Assembly (NCBI GenBank): GCA_938010565.1
Contig: CALLUQ010000046.1
Coordinates: 1 to 42,289 of the forward strand
Reading direction: 5' to 3'
DNA: 42,289 nt
Origin: an uncultured Flavobacteriales bacterium
Lineage (GTDB): Bacteria > Bacteroidota > Bacteroidia > Flavobacteriales_D > CALLUQ01
Part shown: one piece after another, positions 34,163-42,162 of the stretch
Numbering within the stretch: position 1 is the first letter of the stretch
Layout of the letters: each line of letters begins with the position of its first letter
Notes under the pieces: generated by a model
The model's input: the letters and a program-made list of their open reading frames with translations, nothing else
What the model was told of the DNA's origin: nothing
Databases searched by the model: none
Position numbers and translations under genes: made by a program

Positions 34163-36067
34163 TTATTTTTTCTTTATCAGGTTAAGTTTTAACACCCCTT
34201 GGTAGTGGATCCCCGGCATGGGGCGCCAGGCAATGGCCTGATACGGAACATCAAACAGGTTTTTCACCATGAACCGAATGCTTTCCAGGGGTTTGTTTTT
34301 TCGGTGGGGATGAAATTGAAACCCGATATCGGTAAGGGCATAACCGGGCAACCAGGTACGGTTGTCTGTGGTAATGTAGCGTTTTCCGGTATAAGACCAC
34401 CCGATGGTGGCCGTCCAATTGCGCTGTCCGGCTGAAGCTTGCCCGTTGGCATTGTGTACGGGTACATACAAAAGCTGTTTACCTGTGGTTACATCTCCCG
34501 GTATCGCACTTTCTATGTTTTCAGACCGGGTGTAAGTGTAGTTTCCTGCGGAGGAAAAATGCCAGCGGGTGCTTTTATAGTGCCAGTTAAAATGGCCTTC
34601 CCAACCGCGGTTGTTCACCTTTCTTAAATTGTTGGCTTCCCAAAAAGAACCGTTAGGCGCCCACAATATCCAGTTGTTTATCCACGATTGAAAGGCGGTG
34701 GCTTCGAAAGTAATCACATGTTGGTTGATGTGGTTTTCAAATTGCACCCCACCTTCCACGGTGTAACCCAACTCCGGCTTTAGTCCCGAGTTTCCTCCGG
34801 GCCACCAAAACAAATCGTTGAAATTGGGCGCATGAAAATTCCGTCCGGCATTGGCTTTTAAGTACCATTCGGGTTTTTTGCTCAGTTGAAAACGGCTTCC
34901 GTGGGAAAAAACAAACGGAGCCAACGCAAAGTCGAGGTGTTCCTGCCGGATCAGCCAGGTGGTTTCCCATCGTTTCAACAACCGTTTTTCAAGCTGTAGC
35001 AAAGCCATAAAGTGAAAACGTTCTGCAACGGAAGAAAAGCCATCGGATCTTGCCTGATGGTAGTTCGCACTTACCGTTCCTTTCAAACGTTGTTCTTTTC
35101 CCCAGTGCCAAACCGGCTGCCATTGTTGGGAAAAAAACAGCGTTTGGGTTTCGGAAAAAAGATCGGCATTTTTATCCTGGTAGTTGAGCCAGCCGAGTGC
35201 CCATCCGGTATACCAGGTTTCATACCCGTTTTTCTTCCGGTTTACAAACCGGTTAACCAGCCGCAGGTTTTTATCTTCCTGAAATTGCCGGGTAGCGTCT
35301 TGCAGTAAGGTGGGGGGAATGCGCCGGTAGTTTTCGATGTAAGAAATGTTTAACGACCATCGTTTGCCCGGGTTCTTCTGTTTCCATACTTCCTGCATAA
35401 GGCCCCACTGGTAGACGTAAGCATGGTTCCGGATCTGTTTTTCTCCGGTGGCCGGATCTTCGCCGTAAGGAAACCGGTTTTTAGCGTCGAGGATATAAAA
35501 ACGGGTTTTCATTCCGCTTTTACCATTGGAGCGGCGGTAAATGGCCCCGGCTCCATTCCGGCCAAAAGCACCGTGCTCATAGTATCCTTTTATATCCATT
35601 CCCTCCGCTGTATCCGGCACGTTATGCAGCACAACTCCACCTCCCAGGCCTCCGCTGCCATCCGGCAACGAGGCCAATCCGTGGCGCACTTCCACCTCAT
35701 CCGTAAACCAAACGGGTAAAAGTGAAAAATCGGTTACGCCGTGGGTGATACCATTGATGGGCATTCCGTTGAAATACACCTGGGTATGACTGGCTCCCGT
35801 TCCCCGGAAACTGATGGTTGCCAACGCTCCTGGCCCATACGATTTTATGAATACGGGCGTTTGTGTTTGCAATACTTCCGCCAGGGATGTTCCCCCGCTC
35901 AGGAACCGAAAGCAGGAACGATCCGGTTTTGTGATCCTGAAAGGTACCGAAGGCTGAGTTTTGGTGGCCTGTACTTCTACTTCTTTTAATACCAGGGAGT
36001 CGACAGGCTGAGCAACAAGTGGAAAAGCCGACGTAAAACAGAACAGTATAAAACAGTAACCTTTCAT
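34163..36067 (-). CDS. btuB: TonB-dependent outer-membrane receptor, BtuB type
   Basis: A 634-aa receptor importing cobalamin across the outer membrane, powered by TonB-ExbBD. The signal peptide (residues 1-~19) is followed by a short N-terminus with EVEVQATKT as TonB-box-adjacent sequence, a plug domain (about 50-165; SFRGTGASHTQVYFNGMPIN, EVRHGLASLPDGSGGLGGGV) and a beta barrel to the end (ending GVLKLNLIKKK). It lacks the carboxypeptidase-like N-terminal domain of SusC proteins. The substrate is inferred from the upstream cobalamin riboswitch and the adjacent btuFCD and BtuG-like genes. The start overlaps the preceding stop by one base (TAATG). Confidence 0.9.
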   Translation of the reverse strand: MKGYCFILFCFTSAFPLVAQPVDSLVLKEVEVQATKTQPSVPFRITKPDRSCFRFLSGGTSLAEVLQTQTPVFIKSYGPGALATISFRGTGASHTQVYFNGMPINGITHGVTDFSLLPVWFTDEVEVRHGLASLPDGSGGLGGGVVLHNVPDTAEGMDIKGYYEHGAFGRNGAGAIYRRSNGKSGMKTRFYILDAKNRFPYGEDPATGEKQIRNHAYVYQWGLMQEVWKQKNPGKRWSLNISYIENYRRIPPTLLQDATRQFQEDKNLRLVNRFVNRKKNGYETWYTGWALGWLNYQDKNADLFSETQTLFFSQQWQPVWHWGKEQRLKGTVSANYHQARSDGFSSVAERFHFMALLQLEKRLLKRWETTWLIRQEHLDFALAPFVFSHGSRFQLSKKPEWYLKANAGRNFHAPNFNDLFWWPGGNSGLKPELGYTVEGGVQFENHINQHVITFEATAFQSWINNWILWAPNGSFWEANNLRKVNNRGWEGHFNWHYKSTRWHFSSAGNYTYTRSENIESAIPGDVTTGKQLLYVPVHNANGQASAGQRNWTATIGWSYTGKRYITTDNRTWLPGYALTDIGFQFHPHRKNKPLESIRFMVKNLFDVPYQAIAWRPMPGIHYQGVLKLNLIKKK

Positions 36068-37068
36068 TATTCCTGCCTGGTGAGTAAAGCAACTGCACGG
36101 CGATGGGGCCCAAGGAGCTCGATCAGATACAAACCCGCCGGAAGTGCTTGCAGATCAAGCCGCATTTCACTTTGATGCCCTGAAACCGTATACTGCTTTA
36201 AGCGCATTCCCGTAGTACTGTAAATGGTCATTTTCCGAAATTCGCTATCCGGTCCCCAACTTACTTTTACGGTTTGCCTGAACGGGTTGGGGGAAAGTTG
36301 GATCACGGGCTTTGAAACCGAAGGAACGCCGAGCGGACTCCGGTGAATGACTCCTACTGCATCTACATCCACTCCCCCGGAAGGAAAGGGTGTGGGGAAA
36401 GGGTCGTTGACTTTATTCCCATGCGCATCGTAGCTGGCAAAGAGGGGGTCCAGGCTTCCTACCACATCCACCACTCGAACATGCGTAATGTGCTGCACGT
36501 TGAGGCCGGGTGTTCCTGCCAATTCATGCAGGTCAAAAGGCACCCCATAGCCGGACCGGTACTTTCCTGCAAAATTATATAGTTGGGTGGCATCCATCAA
36601 ACCGAATGCATCCAACTGTTGGTGGGTGTCTACTTCCGTTATGGCCGGGAAACGGGTAAAATTCCGGCCATCGGAACTTACCTCCACAAAACCCAATTCC
36701 AGAAAATGGTCGCTGAAACTGTTTTCAAAAACGGCAAAATCGGGCCCTGTTCCATCCCGTATCCCATCGGCAAAAAAGAGGGTCAGTGTTCCGCCGTCGC
36801 CAAGGCTTACCACGCCGTTCTCTCCGGGCCTTCCAAGCGGAGAAAGCGCATTTCCGAAGGTAGGATAACCCGAAGATGGGTCGCCGATCACCTGATAGCC
36901 CCGGTTCACTTCTGCGGATGTGGCCCAGGAAGTAAACACCAATGCATCTTTATGAATGGCTGTGGAGCCGGGCTGTCCGGCAGGCGGGGCAAAACTTCCC
37001 TGACCGTATGTTGTGCCCAACCCCCAAACACACAACATGCACCATCTGTATCTGATCCGTTCAAACAT
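36067..37068 (-). CDS. T9SS-exported cell-surface protein of the B12 locus
   Basis: A 333-aa protein with a signal peptide (ending GTTYG), a central domain containing DFAVFENSFSDHFLELGFVEVSSDG and DVDAVGVIHR, and a C-terminal T9SS type A sorting domain (LSPNPFRQTVKVSW ... LPAGLYLIELLG). The central motifs match a surface protein family I associate with Bacteroidota TonB/cobalamin loci; its fold and role are not known to me. It may act as an accessory cobalamin or corrinoid binder, comparable in position to BtuH. ATG at 37068 is chosen; the track start is a TTG two codons earlier that overlaps the upstream stop. It is cotranscribed with btuB. Confidence 0.72.
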   Translation of the reverse strand: MFERIRYRWCMLCVWGLGTTYGQGSFAPPAGQPGSTAIHKDALVFTSWATSAEVNRGYQVIGDPSSGYPTFGNALSPLGRPGENGVVSLGDGGTLTLFFADGIRDGTGPDFAVFENSFSDHFLELGFVEVSSDGRNFTRFPAITEVDTHQQLDAFGLMDATQLYNFAGKYRSGYGVPFDLHELAGTPGLNVQHITHVRVVDVVGSLDPLFASYDAHGNKVNDPFPTPFPSGGVDVDAVGVIHRSPLGVPSVSKPVIQLSPNPFRQTVKVSWGPDSEFRKMTIYSTTGMRLKQYTVSGHQSEMRLDLQALPAGLYLIELLGPHRRAVALLTRQE

Positions 37069-37070
37069 CG

Positions 37071-38363
37071 TCAATGTTTCAACCAGCGGCCAATGCGTAT
37101 GCCTTCCGGGCCGTGTAACTTCACAATATACCCTCCTTTTTCAAGATTTTTTGTATCCACCCAAGCCTGGCCGGAAGGTGCCTGTATGGTTTGTTGATGC
37201 ACCACTCTGCCGTTGAGATCGGCAATGGTGAGCCGGGAAGCTCCCTGAATGCCGGAGAGGTTAAATCCGTTTTTTGATGGATTGGGAAACAGGTTTAAAA
37301 CGGTTGCGGAGGTTTCATCCACACCAAAAGTAAACACATAACGAAAGGCGATATTTTCGGGAGAAATGCCCAACTCTACCGAATCGATCAAGGCGTTGGA
37401 AGCATCGTAGATCAACATTCTTCCGTAGGTATTATAATCGGTTTGGGTGAGGTAATAATTTCCCGACAGGCTATCGCGGTCAAAAGCAGCGGGATGAAAG
37501 ATGGCGGGTTGTGCCAGGGCATCGGTTTCCGTGGTAAGGTTGCGGCTGGCAATCCCTGCACTTTCTCTGAAATAAACGGTTCCGTTTTGGTGGACCAGGG
37601 AGTTCCCGGCTCCGCTGATCACCATGATGCCTCCCGTATAGTTGGTATGCGTGAAAACATCTGTTGCGGGGTTGTACGTACCCAGTGTTCCGCTGAGCGG
37701 ATTGAAGGTATAGAGTTTATCGTCGTATATGACAAAAGGCCCCGCCTCGCTTTCGTTGTTGTTCATCTCAATATCGCGTACATGGGTCAGGTGGGTGAGG
37801 TCGACCACTGCAAGGTAGCCGGCACTATCGGTCCAGGTACCCGAAGTCAGGTTCTGGCCCACATACAAGTTATTGCCTATTACACCCAACCCGCTTACTC
37901 CTGTAGCGATCCCGGTAATGCCCTGAACAAAAGAGAGATCCGATTTGTTATATACCTGAACGTTATGGTCTGACGCACCATACCAGGCCCCTACCATAAG
38001 GTAGTGTTCTGTGGTGATAAAGCTTTTGGCGCTGTAACCGGAACCGTATCCTGCCAAAGAGTCGAACCCGGCGGCATAAAGGCGCATTTTGTTGGACAAA
38101 TCGTATTTGATGATGGAGTCTTCCGAAAGGACATAACAGGCATCTCCTTCAATGAGGATGTCCTGAGCGCTTTGGTTGTAAATGGTATCAAAATCAACAT
38201 AGGTCGTGCTGTTGAGGTCGTAACTGCCAACGGTTACATAATCGGTTGGCGTGTTAAACTCAAAGATGCCGCTGTTTACCACAATTACTTCGCTGAGGTA
38301 GACCGGTTGGGCCATTACAATACCCGTAAAAAGGCTAAATACTGCACTGTACATTTTTTTCAT
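37071..38363 (-). CDS. T9SS-exported beta-propeller protein of the B12 locus
   Basis: A 430-aa exported protein and the first gene after the cobalamin riboswitch. The signal peptide is MKKMYSAVFSLFTGIVMAQ. The body is a YncE-like propeller (DTIYNQSAQDILIEGDACYV, NLYVGQNLTSGTW, GYLAVVDLTHLTHVRDIEM). The end is a T9SS type A sorting domain (NLFPNPSKNGFNLSG ... LEKGGYIVKLHG). It is thus a second propeller in this locus, routed by the type IX system instead of a lipid anchor. Binding of cobalamin is inference from fold and operon. The start is the ATG at 38363; the track start 28 codons upstream lies in the riboswitch leader. It ends 2 bp before the next start. Confidence 0.78.
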   Translation of the reverse strand: MKKMYSAVFSLFTGIVMAQPVYLSEVIVVNSGIFEFNTPTDYVTVGSYDLNSTTYVDFDTIYNQSAQDILIEGDACYVLSEDSIIKYDLSNKMRLYAAGFDSLAGYGSGYSAKSFITTEHYLMVGAWYGASDHNVQVYNKSDLSFVQGITGIATGVSGLGVIGNNLYVGQNLTSGTWTDSAGYLAVVDLTHLTHVRDIEMNNNESEAGPFVIYDDKLYTFNPLSGTLGTYNPATDVFTHTNYTGGIMVISGAGNSLVHQNGTVYFRESAGIASRNLTTETDALAQPAIFHPAAFDRDSLSGNYYLTQTDYNTYGRMLIYDASNALIDSVELGISPENIAFRYVFTFGVDETSATVLNLFPNPSKNGFNLSGIQGASRLTIADLNGRVVHQQTIQAPSGQAWVDTKNLEKGGYIVKLHGPEGIRIGRWLKH

Positions 38364-38427
38364 GATCCGTTTTTTGTTGTGTGTAAATGCGTTTCGGGCA
38401 GAAGCAGACGGTTCCGTATACTCATGG

Positions 38428-38441
38428 TACAAACGTTTGTA
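38428..38441. promoter_or_regulatory. 14-bp perfect palindrome in the B12 operon leader
   Basis: TACAAACGTTTGTA is a perfect palindrome about 65 bp upstream of the propeller gene start and about 75 bp downstream of the riboswitch B12 box. In RNA it could form a 5-bp stem with an ACGT loop; in DNA it could be a dimeric-repressor site. No experimental meaning is known to me. Confidence 0.35.
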
Positions 38442-38514
38442 TGGCATGCAGTTGAATAAACATCGTGACCAAAACTTTTATCCCGAAAGCATTGATTTAT
38501 ATTTTTGTAATAAA

Positions 38515-38690
38515 GTCTTGGCAGGTCTTCTGACTTTCTCCTTTGCCTTGCGCCTTCCCTTTCCTTCAATGGAAAAGTGGCTTTTGAATGCAGGCAACTG
38601 TGCGGGAGATTACAGCAGCGGGAACTGTTCAGGATTTACACCTGATTCCCTTTTCATCCCATGTATGGGAACCAAAAGCATGGCTAAGGT
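38515..38690 (-). promoter_or_regulatory. Cobalamin riboswitch
   Basis: Read on the minus strand, the region contains GGGAATCAGGTGTAAATCC, then CAGTTCCCGCTGCTGTAAT, and near the 3' side GTCAGAAGACCTGCC, the B12 box. These are the conserved core elements of the adenosylcobalamin/cobalamin riboswitch in the right order and spacing. It begins only about 20 bp after the btuD stop and precedes the T9SS propeller gene, with a ~150-nt leader before that start codon. It should lower expression of the surface and outer-membrane B12 genes when cobalamin is plentiful. The expression platform (terminator or translational) was not resolved; I see no clear terminator with a U-run. Confidence 0.96.
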
Positions 38691-38710
38691 AAGGGATTTT
38701 TATGAATGGA

Positions 38711-39715
38711 TCATTTTTTTACCGCGGGGCTTTTGACCTGAAGTCGGGCCAGGTGGGTACACAATTTCGAAATGGAATGAAACGCTTGCCCCTGACATTG
38801 CCATTGCAGTCCTTTTCTATTTCGGGAAACCCGGATCTCGGTTCCTTCGAGTGAAATCCCTTTCCGAACGAGTGCCAGTCGGGTCCAGATCAGGGCTTCT
38901 TCCGGTGTTCCCGTTACTTCAATTTCGGTTTTTTTCCGGTGGGATTTGGAGAAAACACCCCGGCGCAGGTCGAAGCGAATGTCGCCCTTTGCAAAATGTT
39001 GGTCCAAAAGCCCGTTGAGGGCCAGTTCTTCCGGCATTCCGAAGGCGGTTTCATCGCCTTTGCCAAGAATGAGTAATTGATCGGCAAATTGCATCACCAT
39101 TTCAATTTCGTGGGTAGAGATCAGGATTGCTTTTTTTTCTTGTTGTGCCAGTTTTGCCAGAAAGTCCAGCATTTCAATACGACCTGAAACATCCAGAAAA
39201 GAAGTGGGTTCGTCCAATAAGATCAGGGGTGTATCCTGCGCAAGGCAACGTGCAATGACCAAACGTTGCCGCTGCCCATCGCTTAAAGCGTACAAGGGTT
39301 TATCGGCAAATGCGTTGGTTTTGGTAAGGGCGATGGCTTTATCGATGGCTTGCCGGTCGGTTGGGGTTAAGCGGCCCATCCAGCCGGTATGCGGATAACG
39401 ACCCATTTCTACCAGCTCTCTTCCCGTTAGTTGGCCGGAAGGCATTTGTGTCAGTACAATGCTGAGTATTTTCGCCCTTTTATCAGGAGCGATCCGGGCA
39501 AGGGGTTGGCCGTTGATCATCACTTCTCCTGACAAGGCCTTTTTGAGTCCGAACAGGGTATTCAAAAGGGTTGATTTACCGCTTCCGTTGGGCCCGAGAA
39601 CCGCCATAAATTCGCCCGCCTTCAATTCGAGGTTCAGGTTGCTTTTTACCCGATGTACTCCGTTTTTCCGGGAGTGTCCGATTTGCAGCTGATATGTTTT
39701 CAGAACCGGTACCAT
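38711..39715 (-). CDS. btuD: ABC transporter ATPase, cobalamin import (BtuD-like)
   Basis: Powers inner-membrane cobalamin import with BtuC and BtuF. The 334-aa protein has Walker A GPNGSGKST (about 40-48), a divergent signature LSDGQRQRLVIARC, Walker B LILLDEPTSFLD and the H-loop STHEIEM, all of the FecE/BtuD/HmuV subfamily. It is longer than E. coli BtuD (~250 aa); the last ~80 residues form a basic extra region (RKKTEIEVTGTPEEALIWTRLAL...) that may be a small alpha/beta domain. The start overlaps the btuC stop by one base. The substrate is inferred from the locus; haem or siderophore transporters look similar. Confidence 0.85.
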   Translation of the reverse strand: MVPVLKTYQLQIGHSRKNGVHRVKSNLNLELKAGEFMAVLGPNGSGKSTLLNTLFGLKKALSGEVMINGQPLARIAPDKRAKILSIVLTQMPSGQLTGRELVEMGRYPHTGWMGRLTPTDRQAIDKAIALTKTNAFADKPLYALSDGQRQRLVIARCLAQDTPLILLDEPTSFLDVSGRIEMLDFLAKLAQQEKKAILISTHEIEMVMQFADQLLILGKGDETAFGMPEELALNGLLDQHFAKGDIRFDLRRGVFSKSHRKKTEIEVTGTPEEALIWTRLALVRKGISLEGTEIRVSRNRKGLQWQCQGQAFHSISKLCTHLARLQVKSPAVKK

Positions 39716-40761
39716 TAGAAGGAGTGATGCAGGTTTTTCTTTTTCAAAATGACCCAGATCACAACGGGTGCTCCAAATAAAGCCGTAACCGCGTTGATGG
39801 GAAGGGTTTGGTTAAGCCCGGGCAATTCGGCAAGCATATCGCAAATCAGCATTACAGCCATGCCCATCAGCATGGTTGCCGGAATAAGCAAACGGTGGTT
39901 GGATGTACCCAATAATGCACGCACCAGGTGGGGTACTGCCAAACCTACAAAAGCAACCGGACCACAAAAGGCCGTAACGGAACCGGCCAGCAAACCGGTG
40001 GCGGTGATGGTAAGCAAGCGCAGGTTTTTCACATTTACGCCCAGGCTTTCGGCATACGTTTCGCCAAGCAACAAAGCATTGAATGATTTCTGAAGTATAA
40101 AGGTGAGCAACAGGCCTGCGGCTACGATCGGGGCGAACAGTGCCAACTGGCCCCAACTGACGCTTTTAAGGCTGCCAAAGGTCCAGATGACATAGGATTC
40201 GATGAGTTCCGGAGGGCTGAAGTATTGCAAAACGCTTACCAAAGCACCGGTAAGGCTACCAAACATCAAACCCACAATGAGCATGGTTAACGGATCGCGC
40301 ACACGGCCTGCCATTAAGATAATGAGCAGCATAACGAATGAAGCGCCAACAATTGCGGCGGCGGCCATGGTGGTTGAACCCGTTAACCCGCCTTCGGAAA
40401 ACCACCTTATAGAGAAAAAGCTTCCGGCCATCATTGCCAGTGCAACGCCCAAGCTGGCTCCCGAACTGATCCCTAACACAAAAGGGCCGGCCAGCGGGTT
40501 CCGGAACAGGGTTTGCATTTGCAAGCCGGCCACAGAAAGGCCGGCACCAGCCAACAGGGCCGTAATTGCTTTGGGTAAGCGGATATCGAATAAGATGAGT
40601 TCCCAACTTGTTTTACTGGCTGTTTTCCCAAGCAGCATACGGATGATCTCGCCCGCCGGAACAGCAACAGATCCCAAGATCAGATCGGCCAGAAACAGCA
40701 CTGCCAAGGCGATCGTGATGACAAGCATCCAAAGCACAGTATGATGGTTTTGTTTATTCAT
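39715..40761 (-). CDS. btuC: ABC transporter permease, cobalamin import (BtuC-like, FecCD family)
   Basis: A 348-aa polytopic permease with about ten transmembrane helices. RLPKAITALLAGAGLSVAGLQMQTLFRNPLAGPFVLGISSGA-type segments and GPVAFVGLAVPHLVRALLG are signature FecCD/BtuC blocks, the latter near the coupling helix that meets the ATPase. It overlaps btuF by 8 bp and btuD by 1 bp, so the three genes form one translationally linked unit. The cobalamin assignment rests on the riboswitch-linked context, since the family also carries haem and siderophores. Confidence 0.87.
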   Translation of the reverse strand: MNKQNHHTVLWMLVITIALAVLFLADLILGSVAVPAGEIIRMLLGKTASKTSWELILFDIRLPKAITALLAGAGLSVAGLQMQTLFRNPLAGPFVLGISSGASLGVALAMMAGSFFSIRWFSEGGLTGSTTMAAAAIVGASFVMLLIILMAGRVRDPLTMLIVGLMFGSLTGALVSVLQYFSPPELIESYVIWTFGSLKSVSWGQLALFAPIVAAGLLLTFILQKSFNALLLGETYAESLGVNVKNLRLLTITATGLLAGSVTAFCGPVAFVGLAVPHLVRALLGTSNHRLLIPATMLMGMAVMLICDMLAELPGLNQTLPINAVTALFGAPVVIWVILKKKNLHHSF

Positions 40762-41923
40762 CGGGCAATTGCTGGTAATAGATCAACTGGTGATCGGGGA
40801 GGAGTTGCGGATGCATAATATGGATCAGGTCGGCCAGAATGAGGTCGGGCCGGTAGGTTCCGCTTTCCCAATAATCGTTGCCTCCCGCTCTGTTCGCCCT
40901 TGCGTTGTTGTTGTACACTTTTTTCTGCTGAAATGCATCAAATCTACCGTATCTTTCGTCGACACTTTTTAAGTGGCTGAGGCTGCTTGCAGAAGAAGGG
41001 TTGAGCCATAAGCCGGCATGCAGTGAGCGCTCCATTACCACTTCCAGTGACAGGGGTATGCTTCCCGTTCCGGCATGATCGCCCCAATCGTATCGGGCAC
41101 CGGCATCTTTGAGAAACCGGGCGGCAAAACTTTCTCCGGCTGGCACATGCCAGGTTCCTTTAAAACCCGACCCCATCAAAACCCGTGGTTTTTTCTCTGC
41201 TTTTTCACTCAGGATTGCCAGTTTCAGGTAGCGCTGCTCAATGATGCGGAACAGGCTGTCGGCCAATGGTTCTTTATCGTAAAATGCAGCGATGTATTTG
41301 ATCCATTCTGCTTTGGCCAGCGGGTGGGTTTCCTGCCACTCTACATTCATTACAAAGGGGATCCGGGCATCTTTTAAGGCGTTAGTTTTGGAGGTGGTAT
41401 TTTCCATCGTGGAAAGCATCATCAGATCAGGCTCCAACATGATAATTTTTTCGATGTTTAAATGGCCCATGTTGCCCACTTCGCTTATTCGACCTGCCTT
41501 TCCTGCCTGCACGATGGCGGGATCAAAGAGATAGTCCAGCTCATCTACGCCCACCAGGTGTTTTTCCAGCCCTAGCTGAAGCAGTGCCCCCACGTGGGTG
41601 GCCGACATGCTGATGGTGCGTTTTACCGGAGTATTGATGCGGGTAAAACGGAGCAAACTATCGGGCAACCGAACCCCACGGTGCGCAAGTACATAGGTTT
41701 CCATCAATGCACTGTTTTTCCACGGGCTATACACCCGCAACCGCTTAAACTTTTCGAAACAATCCAAGGTAAACCCCCGGGCATACCTTATTTCCGTAGG
41801 GCTACAGGTGCTGTATTCGTGTTGGGAAAGCACATGGGTTTGGTTCTGAATTTCGGGCTCCGGTTCTCTGCATGCTCCTGCCAGCATGCTAAAAAAAAGG
41901 AAGTAAAAGAGGTTTCGTGTCAT
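40754..41923 (-). CDS. btuF: Cobalamin-binding periplasmic lipoprotein (BtuF-like)
   Basis: A 389-aa substrate-binding protein. MTRNLFYFLFFSMLAGAC is a lipoprotein signal peptide with the lipobox Cys at about 18. The two-lobed class III fold is indicated by RTISMSATHVGALLQLGLEKHLVGVDE, a central helix region (EKIIMLEPDLMML) and PRVLMGSGFKGTWHVPAGESF. It captures cobalamin in the periplasm and docks on BtuC. The gene starts the btuFCD unit; only 70 bp separate its ATG from MITE copy 2. No riboswitch precedes it in the visible sequence. Confidence 0.85.
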   Translation of the reverse strand: MTRNLFYFLFFSMLAGACREPEPEIQNQTHVLSQHEYSTCSPTEIRYARGFTLDCFEKFKRLRVYSPWKNSALMETYVLAHRGVRLPDSLLRFTRINTPVKRTISMSATHVGALLQLGLEKHLVGVDELDYLFDPAIVQAGKAGRISEVGNMGHLNIEKIIMLEPDLMMLSTMENTTSKTNALKDARIPFVMNVEWQETHPLAKAEWIKYIAAFYDKEPLADSLFRIIEQRYLKLAILSEKAEKKPRVLMGSGFKGTWHVPAGESFAARFLKDAGARYDWGDHAGTGSIPLSLEVVMERSLHAGLWLNPSSASSLSHLKSVDERYGRFDAFQQKKVYNNNARANRAGGNDYWESGTYRPDLILADLIHIMHPQLLPDHQLIYYQQLPDE

Positions 41924-41993
41924 TGCCTTCGGCTCTGTGTAGCGAAATTAAGAAATTACTGAAGCGGCCGAAAATTCGCAGATGGTTATACTA

Positions 41994-42152
41994 GTGTTAA
42001 GTCAAGCCTACTTTAGCCGCACCAAGTTTTGATCTTTTTATCCCGGACTTCTTTGAAAAAAAATCTCTTAGCCATACTAAGCTCCTATTTTTCGCATTGT
42101 CCGGAACAAAAATATCGGCAACTTATACGACACAGTACACCTGACTTAACAC
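41994..42152 (-). mobile_element. MITE copy 2 (159 bp), inverted relative to copy 1
   Basis: The ends GTGTTAAGTCA...TGACTTAACAC are flanked by TA on both sides (within CTAG...CTAG). The interior is nearly the same as the reverse complement of 25469-25629. The flanking TA fits the 2-bp TA duplication of IS630/Tc1-type transposition. On its minus strand it carries TATTTTTG (42107-42114), a perfect -7 box pointing at btuF. It is non-coding. Confidence 0.88.
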
Positions 42153-42162
42153 TAGTGTCAAG

